DNA from: Oceanihabitans sp. IOP_32
Lineage (GTDB): Bacteria; Bacteroidota; Bacteroidia; Flavobacteriales; Flavobacteriaceae
Assembly: GCF_009498295.1 (NCBI RefSeq)
Contig: NZ_CP040813.1
Location: 2,053,001-2,117,000 of the forward strand
Length of the DNA: 64,000 nucleotides
Reading direction: 5' to 3'
Positions 52,705 to 61,627 of this stretch are shown piece after piece (position 1 is the stretch's first letter; each line of letters starts with the position of its first letter). The notes beneath the pieces were generated by a model that was given only the letters and a program-made list of their open reading frames with translations, had not been told where the DNA came from and did no database searches. Both the position numbers and the translations under genes were made by a program.

Positions 52705-55128
52705 ATGAGATATTTTTGTTTTGCCCTGCTATTAACCTTTTTAAGTTGTTCTAATAATAAAACAAAGCGAAGTCAGTTAATTCATTTTATACCGCAGCAC
52801 ACTATCGCAGTTTTAAAAACGGGAAATATTGAGGGCTTAAAAAGCGATATTCAAAATAGCGATCTTATTCAAAAATTATCCAAAACCACAAACTACATTA
52901 ATCTAGAACAGCAATTAGAGTCTTTAGCCCTTTTGGAGCCAGAAGGCGAATTGTTAATTTGTTTTACTAAAAATAAAAACGATAGTTTATCGTATTCAAT
53001 AATAACGAAACATCATAAAAACTTGTTTAAAACAGATTCGTTATCTAATTATACCGAGGAGCGTTTAGCTTACAAAAACAAGACCATCACAAAATCAAAC
53101 CTAAATAATAACACGTTTTATAGTACAGTAGTAGATAGTATTTTTTTTGCCTCATCCTCCCAACAGTTGGTCAATGCCGCTTTTTCAAATTCTTACAACC
53201 AAACATTCGAGAAGTTTTATAAAACCACGAATAAAAATAAGTCGTTATCTGTAATTATGAAAACCGATAGCGCGTTTGTTAAGTCCTTTTTTATTGAAGA
53301 TGCTTTAAGGTTTAAAAGCTTCTCTAATCATTTTGCTGTAGATACCGATATTAGTCAAGATGAAATTTTAATTAACGGGATTACAAAGGCTAGCGATTCA
53401 TCAAAAAGTTTAATTAATATTTTTAAAGGTAATATTCCCCAAGAAAATCAAATTCAAAAGATAACGCCCTCAAACAGTGATGGCTTATTAAGTTTCACCT
53501 TTAATGACATTCATGTTTTTAGAACGAATTTGTTAAAATTCAACAAAAAAGATTCAATTCCTGCTACAACGCTTTTTGATAACCTAGCAGAAATTGGGGT
53601 TATCTATCATGGCGATAAACGCGCTGTAGTTTTAAATGCTATCGATATTTTGGCCACCAAAGAAGCCTTGTTAAGCGAACTTAATACTCTGGGAACCTAC
53701 CGGCAAGTACAAATTTTTAACTTTAGTAAACCTACTTTATTTTCAGATTCATTTTATCCCTTAGTTACATTTAATAAGGCAACAAAATACTGTTTAATAG
53801 ATAATTATGTGGTGTTTGCCAACAGTATGGAGCTGCTTCAAAACATTATTGCTAATTATCAAAATAAAACCACACTAGGTGAACGCGCTTATTTTAAAAC
53901 CTTAAAAGAAAATTTAAGCGACGAGTCTTCGTTGCTCTTACTTGCCAAGCCGTCTATTTTAAAAAAGGTTTTACAAGATAATATGGCGAGTAATTCTGCC
54001 ATGGCGTTGGATGAATATAAACTGTCTGCCATACAGTTTATTTACGACACTAACTTTGCACACGTTAATGGGGTTATTAAAAAGGCGAAAATAAAAGGTG
54101 TTCAAAACTCAATTACCGAAACGTTTAATATCAAATTGGAAGCCGCATTATTAAACAACCCGCAGTTTGTTACGAACCATGTAACTAGAGGAAAGGAAAT
54201 TGTAGTTCAAGATGTTAATAATAACTTGTATTTAATTTCTAGTAAAGGAAAAATACTCTGGAAGAAAGAATTACAAGGCCCTGTTTTAGGAGATATCGAG
54301 CAAATAGATATCTATAGAAATGGCAAGCTTCAACTTGCATTTGCGACTCCAAAACGGGTTTACGTAATAGATAGAAATGGTAAAGATGTTTCTCCTTTTC
54401 CTAAGCGATTTGCAGACCCGATTACACAGCCATTATCTGTTTTCGATTACGAGAATAATAAAAATTACAGATTGCTTGTAACTCAGGATAAAAAGCTTTT
54501 TATGTATGATGTTGGCGGTAAAATTGTAAGTGGCTTTACCTTTAAATCTGCTAATAATACTATTTTTTGTCAGCCTAAACATTTTAGAATGGGTGGCAAA
54601 GACTATTTAACCTTTAAAACCGAAGATAAACTTTATATTTTAGACCGCAGAGGCCATACTAGAATAGTCCCTAAAACCTCAAGCAAATTTTCAGAGGAAG
54701 CCGTTTATTTATACAACAATAAGTTTACCACAACCACGAGTGCTGGCAATTTAATCACAATAGATACAAAAGGAAATACAGCGATTACAAATTTAAACCT
54801 TTCAGATAAGCACCATGTCTACACTACCAGTAAAACTTTAGTTACACTTAGTGATAATATTTTAACAATAAAGGGTAGGCCCGTCGAGCTAGAATTTGGA
54901 ACATATTCAAGACCCATAATTTTTTATTTAAACGATAAAATATATGTATCGGTAACCGATGTTCAAGCTCAAAAAATATACCTTTTTGACAGTCAGGCGA
55001 AATCCATTCCAAATTTTCCGGTTTATGGAAGCGCTCAAATAGACTTGGGTAATATCGATAAAGATCGAAATCTTGAATTTGTTACAACTGGCGATGATAA
55101 TACCATAATTTTGTATAAAATGAATTAA
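52705..55128 (+). CDS. large lipoprotein of unknown function
   Basis: Lipoprotein of 807 residues (lipobox LTFLSCSNN). The first about 460 residues are a mixed fold without recognised motifs. The C-terminal half (from about residue 490) has repeated beta segments of the kind NLYLISSKGKILWKKELQG, VYVIDRNGKDVSPFPKRF and LFMYDVGGKIVSGF, which suggests a beta-propeller of PQQ/WD-like blades. It probably sits on the outer-membrane periplasmic side or surface. No role can be assigned; conserved next to rnhB in related genomes as far as I recall. Confidence 0.6.
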   Translation: MRYFCFALLLTFLSCSNNKTKRSQLIHFIPQHTIAVLKTGNIEGLKSDIQNSDLIQKLSKTTNYINLEQQLESLALLEPEGELLICFTKNKNDSLSYSIITKHHKNLFKTDSLSNYTEERLAYKNKTITKSNLNNNTFYSTVVDSIFFASSSQQLVNAAFSNSYNQTFEKFYKTTNKNKSLSVIMKTDSAFVKSFFIEDALRFKSFSNHFAVDTDISQDEILINGITKASDSSKSLINIFKGNIPQENQIQKITPSNSDGLLSFTFNDIHVFRTNLLKFNKKDSIPATTLFDNLAEIGVIYHGDKRAVVLNAIDILATKEALLSELNTLGTYRQVQIFNFSKPTLFSDSFYPLVTFNKATKYCLIDNYVVFANSMELLQNIIANYQNKTTLGERAYFKTLKENLSDESSLLLLAKPSILKKVLQDNMASNSAMALDEYKLSAIQFIYDTNFAHVNGVIKKAKIKGVQNSITETFNIKLEAALLNNPQFVTNHVTRGKEIVVQDVNNNLYLISSKGKILWKKELQGPVLGDIEQIDIYRNGKLQLAFATPKRVYVIDRNGKDVSPFPKRFADPITQPLSVFDYENNKNYRLLVTQDKKLFMYDVGGKIVSGFTFKSANNTIFCQPKHFRMGGKDYLTFKTEDKLYILDRRGHTRIVPKTSSKFSEEAVYLYNNKFTTTTSAGNLITIDTKGNTAITNLNLSDKHHVYTTSKTLVTLSDNILTIKGRPVELEFGTYSRPIIFYLNDKIYVSVTDVQAQKIYLFDSQAKSIPNFPVYGSAQIDLGNIDKDRNLEFVTTGDDNTIILYKMN

Positions 55129-55465
55129 ATTCGGAACTAGAAAGTCAATCCATCAATAATTTTAAGCAGGTGGTAAGCATGTCGAGTGCTGTGTTTTGGG
55201 GTTCAAGATTAGTGATTTTTGGTTTTAAATGGTTAGTATTGCAGTCTTGTACCAAATTAACAATCTCATGGCGCTTATCATTCGTTTGCTCACATTTTTC
55301 TATTTTATAAATAGGTGTTCATGATGTGCTTCGCAGTTCTTTTTCGCCCATATTATATTAAATAACGAGTTCGTGAATCTGCGACTTCTATCTCATGAGA
55401 ACAAAAAATAACTCAAATTAATAAAACGATATTTTAAAAATTTAATTGGTCTTAAAACTCTAAAT
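55129..55465. other. intergenic region holding the second repeat copy
   Basis: These 337 bp hold no gene. Most of it is the dispersed repeat (55245-55450). The rest, 55129-55244, is AT-rich and featureless. Confidence 0.6.
55245..55450 (+). repeat. dispersed repeat, copy B (206 bp)
   Basis: Same orientation as copy A (37266-37532), about 18 kb away. It lacks A's extra block and keeps one copy of the CGCCCATATT unit. It ends 15 bp before the start of the nucleoid-associated gene, so it may also contribute to that promoter. Confidence 0.7.
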
Positions 55466-56515
55466 ATGATTTCAAGAAAAAATGCTTCAATTTCGAAGTT
55501 TATTATCCATAAAGTTGGCAACAAATTTAACGATACAAAAAATGCATTTTCAGACAAAACAGTAGATTTCGATGAGCCCAGCTACGATTTAATGCTTCCT
55601 TTTTTATTAAGACCCTTTGGGAGCGTAGTGCAGAGTTATCGATTTAATCATCATGCCGATATTGCTTTAAATGAAATTAATAGTTACGCCACGCAAATTT
55701 TTAATGAAGACGATGCGTTTATTGAAGTTTCAAAACATATTGTAACGCATTTATACGAACAATCAACATCGGCTCAAATTAAAACAGGCGATGTATTAAT
55801 TGTGATGTTTGAAGGCATTGAATACGGCGAGAAGACAACCAATGCCATCGGGATTTTTAAAATTGAAAATAAGGTGAATTTTTTTCAAACCTATTTAGAA
55901 AATAACAGTTACGATGTCTTGGTACAAAAGGGAATTAGTTCTAAAAAAATTGATAAGGGCTGTTTAATTTTAAACCAAAGTGACACCGAGGGTAAAATTA
56001 TTCTGAGTGTTGATAATAATGGTTATGATGCGCAGTACTGGACCAATCAATTTTTAAATATTAAGTACGCCGATGATGCCAACAACCATACGCAACAATA
56101 CTTAGGGCTTTGTAAAGAGTTCTCTTCCGAGATTCTTAAAACGAGCTATGGTGCTCAAGAGCAAAACACATTTTTAGCAAAAACGATCGATTTTTTCAAG
56201 GAAAATGAAGTTGTAAATATTGAAGTGTTTAAAGAAGAACTGTTTGAAGACGAAAAGCAAATACGAGAGTTTGAAGACTACAAAAAAGAATATGAAGACG
56301 AACAAAATATCCTTATTCGAAACCAGTTTGACGTTGCCGAAAAAGTCGTAACCAAAGAAAAACGCAAAATTAAAAGCGATATTAAATTAGATACCAACAT
56401 ACAGATAAAACTGGATATTGATGCTCCTGATGCCTCGGCAGAATATTTAGAACGTGGCTACGACGACGAGAAAAAAATGCATTATTATAAGGTGTTTTTT
56501 AATACCGAGGCTTAG
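55466..56515 (+). CDS. nucleoid-associated protein (NdpA/YejK-like)
   Basis: Protein of 349 residues, without signal. It matches the 37-kDa nucleoid-associated family (NdpA/YejK): the early FIIHKVGNKFNDTKNAFSD, then HLYEQSTSAQIKTGDVLIVM, IGIFKIENKVNFFQTYLE and the Lys/Glu-rich C-terminal part (EEDEKQIREFEDYKKEYEDE-type). It is thought to bind chromosomal DNA; the role in Bacteroidota is not established. It converges with the SDR gene, with 3 bp between stop codons. Confidence 0.8.
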   Translation: MISRKNASISKFIIHKVGNKFNDTKNAFSDKTVDFDEPSYDLMLPFLLRPFGSVVQSYRFNHHADIALNEINSYATQIFNEDDAFIEVSKHIVTHLYEQSTSAQIKTGDVLIVMFEGIEYGEKTTNAIGIFKIENKVNFFQTYLENNSYDVLVQKGISSKKIDKGCLILNQSDTEGKIILSVDNNGYDAQYWTNQFLNIKYADDANNHTQQYLGLCKEFSSEILKTSYGAQEQNTFLAKTIDFFKENEVVNIEVFKEELFEDEKQIREFEDYKKEYEDEQNILIRNQFDVAEKVVTKEKRKIKSDIKLDTNIQIKLDIDAPDASAEYLERGYDDEKKMHYYKVFFNTEA

Positions 56516-56518
56516 TTT

Positions 56519-57199
56519 TTAAGGGGTCGAATTAGAAACTTGTAGCATTTTACCGTTATAATATTTGTTTCCGTTTAAAGCGAAATCGAAAATATACTCA
56601 GCCATTTCTAAAGCGCTAGTCGATGCTTTAAGACCAGGGAAGGCTTCCTCCAGCATTTCGGTTTGCACAGCACCTAAGGCTAGCACATTAAACGCAATGT
56701 CTTGTGCTTTGTATTCTTCGGCTAACAATTCGGTTAAAGTGATCACAGCTGCTTTACTAGAGCTATAAGCTGCCAGCCCTGGAAACTTCATGCTACCTTG
56801 AACTCCACCCATAGAGCTAATAGTAACTACATGGCTTTTAGTGGGCATAAATGGAAGGATAAGTCGCGTTAATTCTGCAACTCCAAAAACGTTGGTTCTG
56901 TAAACTTGCTCGAAGTCTAATATGGTGGTTTTGGCAAAAGGTTTATTGATAAGTACGCCTGCATTGTTAATGAGTATATCTACCTGCTTCCAATTTTCTT
57001 TTACAAACGTTTCGGCTTTAACAAAGGCTTCAGGATCCGATAAATCAAAAGCCATAGGAACAACATTCTCCAATTGTAAATCTTTAATTGGTTTATCGTT
57101 TCGTGAAAGTGCCAAGACGTTATGGCCAGCTTGCGCAAATAGTTTTACTAATTCAAAACCAATACCTCTACTGGTTCCCGTAATTATTATGTTACTCAT
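56519..57199 (-). CDS. short-chain dehydrogenase/reductase
   Basis: NAD(P)-dependent oxidoreductase of 226 residues. The cofactor motif is GTSRGIGFELVKLF, then NNAGVLI, the Ser of the active site in VTISSMGG, and the catalytic YSSSKAAVI (YxxxK). It is of classical SDR length and cytoplasmic. The substrate is not predictable. It overlaps the end of the upstream M28 peptidase gene by 8 bp, so the two are co-transcribed. Confidence 0.93.
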   Translation of the reverse strand: MSNIIITGTSRGIGFELVKLFAQAGHNVLALSRNDKPIKDLQLENVVPMAFDLSDPEAFVKAETFVKENWKQVDILINNAGVLINKPFAKTTILDFEQVYRTNVFGVAELTRLILPFMPTKSHVVTISSMGGVQGSMKFPGLAAYSSSKAAVITLTELLAEEYKAQDIAFNVLALGAVQTEMLEEAFPGLKASTSALEMAEYIFDFALNGNKYYNGKMLQVSNSTP

Positions 57200-58166
57200 G
57201 GTTTAATTTTATTTCTTGTGTTGGAGCATTTACCATACCTTCTAGGGCAGGAGTCATGGCATTAATAAAGTTGGTAAGGTGTTTAAAATCCATTTTGTCG
57301 GCCTCGTCGTCTACATGGTGGTAGTACTCAAAATTAGTGAAATCGAAGGTAGAGATGGCATGTGCTGGAGTATTAAAAAGCTTGTAAAACGGATAGTTAT
57401 CCGATCTCATGAAAAGTCGAAACTCTTCTGCTTTTGGAAGGAATCCAATAATTTCTTTTTCGGCGTAAGTATTTAGTTTTTTGGCCATGTTCGATTTTTC
57501 GTAACCTGTAATATAAGCCATAATGTTTTCCTTTGCTCTGGGAACTCCCACCATTTCTAAATTAATCATGGTGTATAAATTAAGGTTTTCTGCTTTTAGC
57601 CGTTCAGCCAAATGACTGGAGCCTTTTAAACCGATTTCTTCAGCAGAAAACAGGGTAAAAAGTATACTTCGTTTATTTGTTTTACTCGTGTTAAAATGAT
57701 TGGCCCATTCTAAAATGGCTACCGTGCCAGAGGCATCGTCGTTTGCACCATTAGCGATGCTGTCGCCATTTATTTTTTTTCCATAGCCAATATGATCGTA
57801 ATGGGCCCCGAGAATAACAAATTCGTTTTTTAATTTGGGGTCGTTACCTTCAACATAACCTATAATATTATAGCCCATAATATCTTGTTCCTTGATATTA
57901 AAACTATCTCTGTAGGTTTCAAAATACGGTTTAATCGAGTTTTTTTTGAAGTATTCCTCTAGAAAAACAGCTGCTTTTTCAATGCCTTTGCTGCCTGTAG
58001 AACGACCTTCTAATTCATCTGAGGTTAAATATTCTAAATTTTCCTTGATGTTTTTTTCTAATATCGCATGAGTCGCAGTGTTGCTTTGATTATGCTCGCT
58101 GGTTTTTTCGTTTGCCCCACAGCTTAAAAGAACGACAACGCTTAAAATACTTAGTAGTTTTTTCAT
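57192..58166 (-). CDS. M28-family zinc aminopeptidase lipoprotein
   Basis: Lipoprotein of 324 residues (VVLLSCGANEK). M28 signatures for the two-zinc site: VILGAHYDHIGYG (His, Asp), NGANDDASGTVAILE (bridging Asp), LFSAEEIGLKGSSHL (catalytic Glu pair), INLEMVGVP, and the last His in STFDFTNFEYYHHVDDEADK. It probably releases amino acids from peptides in the periplasm or at the cell surface. The SDR gene follows directly. The upstream pdhC gene ends 90 bp before its start and is insulated by a terminator. Confidence 0.92.
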   Translation of the reverse strand: MKKLLSILSVVVLLSCGANEKTSEHNQSNTATHAILEKNIKENLEYLTSDELEGRSTGSKGIEKAAVFLEEYFKKNSIKPYFETYRDSFNIKEQDIMGYNIIGYVEGNDPKLKNEFVILGAHYDHIGYGKKINGDSIANGANDDASGTVAILEWANHFNTSKTNKRSILFTLFSAEEIGLKGSSHLAERLKAENLNLYTMINLEMVGVPRAKENIMAYITGYEKSNMAKKLNTYAEKEIIGFLPKAEEFRLFMRSDNYPFYKLFNTPAHAISTFDFTNFEYYHHVDDEADKMDFKHLTNFINAMTPALEGMVNAPTQEIKLNHE

Positions 58167-58191
58167 TTTAAAAGTTTAAAAAATTAAAGAT

Positions 58192-58228
58192 AAAAAAAAC
58201 CTGCTTCATTTAACTAGAAACAGGTTTT
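58192..58228 (-). terminator. intrinsic terminator after pdhC
   Basis: AAAACCTG (58196-58203) pairs with CAGGTTTT (58221-58228). On the minus strand the hairpin is followed by a T-run, ending the pdhA-pdhC transcript before the M28 gene. Confidence 0.85.
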
Positions 58229-58256
58229 ATAATATGGAATACTTTTTATTTCAATA

Positions 58257-59903
58257 TTAAACTAATAAGGTTACAGGGTTTTCTATATATCCTTTTAAAG
58301 TTTGTAGGAACTGTGCGCCGGTTGCCCCATCAACCGTTCTGTGATCGCATGCCAAAGATAATTTCATCGTATTGCCCACAACTATTTGTCCGTTTTTAAC
58401 CACTGGTTTTTCCACAATATTTCCAACAGAGAGAATTGCAGAGTTTGGTTGGTTAATAATGGAGGTGAAGGTGTCTATGCCAAACATGCCTAAATTAGAA
58501 ACGGTAAACGTACTGCCTTCCATTTCTTGGGGTGTTAATTTTTTATTTCTCGCTTTGCCAGCAAGTTCTTTAACTTTGGCATTTATTTGTTGCAGGCTCT
58601 GTTCGTTTGCAAATCTTACAACAGGTACGACTAAGCCATCTGGTACAGCAACAGCAACGCCAATATGTACATGGTTGTTTAAGCGCATTTTATCTGGGAA
58701 CCATTGCGAGTTTACCTGCGGATGTTGTTTTAGGGCTAAAGCACAAGCCTTAACAATAATATCGTTATAAGATATTTTTGTATCTGGAATGGAGTTAAAT
58801 TGCTCACGGAAAGCTATAGCATTGTCCATGTCGAACTCCACACTTAAATAGTAATGTGGCGCTGAGTATTTAGAATTGGTTAAGGCCTTTGCAATAGCTT
58901 TACGCATTTGCGAATTCGAAATGTCTTCGAAATCTTCTTGACCAGTAGGTACAAATTTACCAACCGTTGCGGTAGATGTTGCTGCTGGAGTAAAGTTTTC
59001 AACATCACTTTTAACGATTCTTCCGTTTTCACCAGTACCTCTTACTTGAGATAGGTTTATGCCTTTTTCTTTAGCTATTTTTTTAGCTAGAGGTGAAGCA
59101 AATATTCTTCCGTTTGTTTGCGCAGTTGAGGTCGTAACTGATTTTTCTGTTTTTTCTGCTGTTCTCGGCGCGGTTTGAGTGTCTGGCTTTGCAGTTTCCA
59201 ATTTTTGTGGTTTTGGAGTTTCTTCAGTTTTAGTGGCTTGAGTAGCTGCTGTGAAATTTTTAGCAATACCAGATACGTCTGTTCCTGCTGGGCCTATAAT
59301 GGCTAATAATGCATCTACTTTAGCAGATTCGCCTTCTTGCAGTCCTATTTCTAGTAGGGTTCCCGATTGGAACGATTCAAATTCCATGGTTGCCTTATCG
59401 GTTTCGATTTCAGCTAAAATATCACCTTCTTCAACCGTGTCACCAACTTTTTTTAGCCAAGTGGCTACGGTACCTTCTTCCATGGTATCGCTTAAACGTG
59501 GCATGGTAACTAGTGTAACACCCTCTGGTAAATTTGAGGTCTCTGCTGAGTTTTGCGTATCTGTCTCAGCTTCAGGATTATCTGGAGTTGATTTGGATTC
59601 CTCATTTTTTTGCGTTTCCGCGGAAGCGTTACCAGTTGTCTTTATTAACTCTGATATATCTTCACCTTCGTCGCCAATAATAGCTAAAAGGGCATCTACC
59701 TTGGTTGTTTCGCCTTCTTGAACACCTATGTGCAGCAGTGTGCCTTCGTTAAAGGATTCGAATTCCATAGTGGCTTTATCTGTTTCAATTTCGGCTAAAA
59801 TATCACCTTCTTCTACTTTATCGCCAACTTTTTTTAACCAAGCCGCAACTGTACCTTCTTCCATGGTGTCGCTTAAACGCGGCATATTTACTACTATTGC
59901 CAT
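58257..59903 (-). CDS. pdhC: pyruvate dehydrogenase E2, dihydrolipoamide acetyltransferase
   Basis: Core of the pyruvate dehydrogenase complex, 548 residues. Two tandem lipoyl domains each carry the lipoylated Lys in ETDKATMEFES (about residues 43 and 167). Ala/Pro/Thr-rich linkers follow, then the peripheral-subunit binding domain (ASPLAKKIAKEKGINLSQVR, about 275-315) and the catalytic domain ending with LACDHRTVDGATGAQFLQTL (HRxxDG active site). It moves acetyl groups to CoA. It directly follows pdhA (3 bp), and E1 is the single-chain alpha/beta style only partly here: the E1 beta gene is not adjacent. Confidence 0.96.
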   Translation of the reverse strand: MAIVVNMPRLSDTMEEGTVAAWLKKVGDKVEEGDILAEIETDKATMEFESFNEGTLLHIGVQEGETTKVDALLAIIGDEGEDISELIKTTGNASAETQKNEESKSTPDNPEAETDTQNSAETSNLPEGVTLVTMPRLSDTMEEGTVATWLKKVGDTVEEGDILAEIETDKATMEFESFQSGTLLEIGLQEGESAKVDALLAIIGPAGTDVSGIAKNFTAATQATKTEETPKPQKLETAKPDTQTAPRTAEKTEKSVTTSTAQTNGRIFASPLAKKIAKEKGINLSQVRGTGENGRIVKSDVENFTPAATSTATVGKFVPTGQEDFEDISNSQMRKAIAKALTNSKYSAPHYYLSVEFDMDNAIAFREQFNSIPDTKISYNDIIVKACALALKQHPQVNSQWFPDKMRLNNHVHIGVAVAVPDGLVVPVVRFANEQSLQQINAKVKELAGKARNKKLTPQEMEGSTFTVSNLGMFGIDTFTSIINQPNSAILSVGNIVEKPVVKNGQIVVGNTMKLSLACDHRTVDGATGAQFLQTLKGYIENPVTLLV

Positions 59904-59906
59904 AGT

Positions 59907-60905
59907 TTATAATTTGTGTTTTATAAATGGATAATCTTCTTGTTCGTAAACCACATCGTAAAGTTGTTGTGTCTCAGGGTATGGTGATTCGTCGGCAAAT
60001 TTTTCGCAGGCCGTTACGAGATCTTTGACGCGTTTATCGATTACTTTTAAGTCCTCCTCTGTGGCGTATTTCTTTTCGAGAATTACGGTTTTAACCTGTG
60101 TAATTGGATCTATTTTTTTGTACTCTGCAACTTCGTCTTTAGTTCGGTAATGCTGCGCATCACTCATAGAGTGCCCTCTATAGCGGTAAGTTTTGAGTTC
60201 TAGAAAAGTTGGGCCATCGCCTCGTCTGGCACGTTTAATCGCCTCGTCGAAAGCTTCTGCAACCTTAACAGGGTTCATGCCATCTACTGGGCCGCAAGGC
60301 ATTTCGTAACCTTTACCTAGCTTCCAGATATCTGGATGGTTCGCGGTTCGTTCTACAGAGGTTCCCATGGCATAACCGTTGTTCTCACAAACAAAAACTA
60401 CAGGAAGTTTCCAGAGCATTGCTAAATTAAAGGTTTCGTGTAACGAGCCTTGTCGTGCAGCACCATCGCCAAAACAACAAATGGTCACAGCATCTCTATC
60501 ATGATATTTGTCGCCAAAGGCTATACCAGCGCCCAGAGGGATTTGTCCACCAACAATACCATGCCCACCGTAAAATCGATGTTCTTTAGAGAATATGTGC
60601 ATCGAACCTCCCATCCCTTTCGAGGTTCCGGTTGCTTTTCCGTATAGTTCTGCCATAACACGTTTAGGGTCTGCGCCCATTCCTATGGGTTGAACGTGAT
60701 TACGATAAGCGGTAATCATTTTATCTTTAGTTAAATCCATGGCGTGTAAGGCACCTGCCAGAACAGCTTCTTGGCCATTGTACAAATGAAGAAAACCTCT
60801 AACTTTCTGTTGAATATATACTTCGGCTAATTTGTCTTCAAATTTTCTCCAGAACAACATGTCTTCATACCATTTAAGGTAGACTTCTTTGGTTATTTTT
60901 TGCAT
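59907..60905 (-). CDS. pdhA: pyruvate dehydrogenase E1 component, alpha subunit
   Basis: Thiamine-diphosphate enzyme subunit of 332 residues that decarboxylates pyruvate. The TPP-binding region reads CCFGDGAARQGSLHETFNLA, then VFVCENNGYAMGTSVERT. Phosphorylation-loop-like TYRYRGHSMSDAQHYRTKDE and the early AYRNHVQPIGMGAD are also present. pdhC follows after 3 bp. A partner beta subunit is needed and is not in this window on either side of the pair, so it must be elsewhere. Confidence 0.96.
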   Translation of the reverse strand: MQKITKEVYLKWYEDMLFWRKFEDKLAEVYIQQKVRGFLHLYNGQEAVLAGALHAMDLTKDKMITAYRNHVQPIGMGADPKRVMAELYGKATGTSKGMGGSMHIFSKEHRFYGGHGIVGGQIPLGAGIAFGDKYHDRDAVTICCFGDGAARQGSLHETFNLAMLWKLPVVFVCENNGYAMGTSVERTANHPDIWKLGKGYEMPCGPVDGMNPVKVAEAFDEAIKRARRGDGPTFLELKTYRYRGHSMSDAQHYRTKDEVAEYKKIDPITQVKTVILEKKYATEEDLKVIDKRVKDLVTACEKFADESPYPETQQLYDVVYEQEDYPFIKHKL

Positions 60906-60971
60906 TTAGTTTATAATTTATATCTACAAATAGGGTACAAGATGATAGGTCTTGAGCTTATATTATTGGAA

Positions 60972-60988
60972 CTCAATTAACAATTGAG
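60972..60988. promoter_or_regulatory. perfect palindrome upstream of pdhA
   Basis: CTCAATT-aac-AATTGAG (7-bp arms, 3-bp spacer), about 70 bp before the pdhA start and downstream of cdd. It has no T-run, so it fits an operator better than a terminator. Function inferred only. Confidence 0.35.
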
Positions 60989-61061
60989 ATAAGCGAATAA
61001 CAAAAGTAACACATTAGTCACTAACGAAAAAACCGAAAATACTAAATTTTAAGTGAAATTA

Positions 61062-61544
61062 TTACAGCGCAGATTTATCGAATACTAAGGGTAACAAATT
61101 GGCTAGAGAATCAGATTTAGCAATTTTACCGGTCTCTCCCATAAAATAAATTTCTATTGGGCTGTTTTGTTTAACTTCGTATTCTGCTATGGCCTGACGG
61201 CATGCGCCGCAAGGGGGAATAGGGCTTGAGGTTTTATTTGTTTTAGAACCAGCAATAATGGCCATGGTTAGCATTTTATTTTCAGGATATTTTGCCCCGG
61301 CGTAATAAATAGCTGTGCGTTCGGCGCATAAGCCAGAGGGATAAGAAGCGTTTTCTTGGTTGCTACCTGTAATTATTTCTTGGTTATCTAAACGTATGGC
61401 GACACCTACATAAAAGTTAGAGTAAGGGGCATAAGCTTTTTCTCGAGCTTTTTTGGCTTTACGCATTAAGTTTTCAACTTCTTTGGGTAGTTCACTTAAA
61501 TCGTCGAAAACTTGAAGTGTAGTTTCAATTTTTATTTCTTTCAT
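61062..61544 (-). CDS. cdd: cytidine deaminase
   Basis: Pyrimidine-salvage enzyme of 160 residues that deaminates cytidine and deoxycytidine. The zinc ligands and catalytic Glu are in SGLCAERTAIYYAG and SPIPPCGACRQAIAEYE, with the usual APYSNFYVGVAIRL motif ahead. Of tetrameric (short) type length. In Flavobacteriia the order porV, cdd, pdhA, pdhC is commonly conserved, and it is kept here. Confidence 0.96.
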   Translation of the reverse strand: MKEIKIETTLQVFDDLSELPKEVENLMRKAKKAREKAYAPYSNFYVGVAIRLDNQEIITGSNQENASYPSGLCAERTAIYYAGAKYPENKMLTMAIIAGSKTNKTSSPIPPCGACRQAIAEYEVKQNSPIEIYFMGETGKIAKSDSLANLLPLVFDKSAL

Positions 61545-61627
61545 AAATTATGTTATTGCGAACCAATATAAGCAAAAACGATAGCTATTAGATCGTCACT
61601 TTGAATTAGAGTGTTGTTAATGTTTTT

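Noticed and set aside
59251-59934. Plus-strand frames over pdhC
   Set aside because: Antisense echoes of the two lipoyl domains, so they repeat each other. pdhC on the minus strand is certain.
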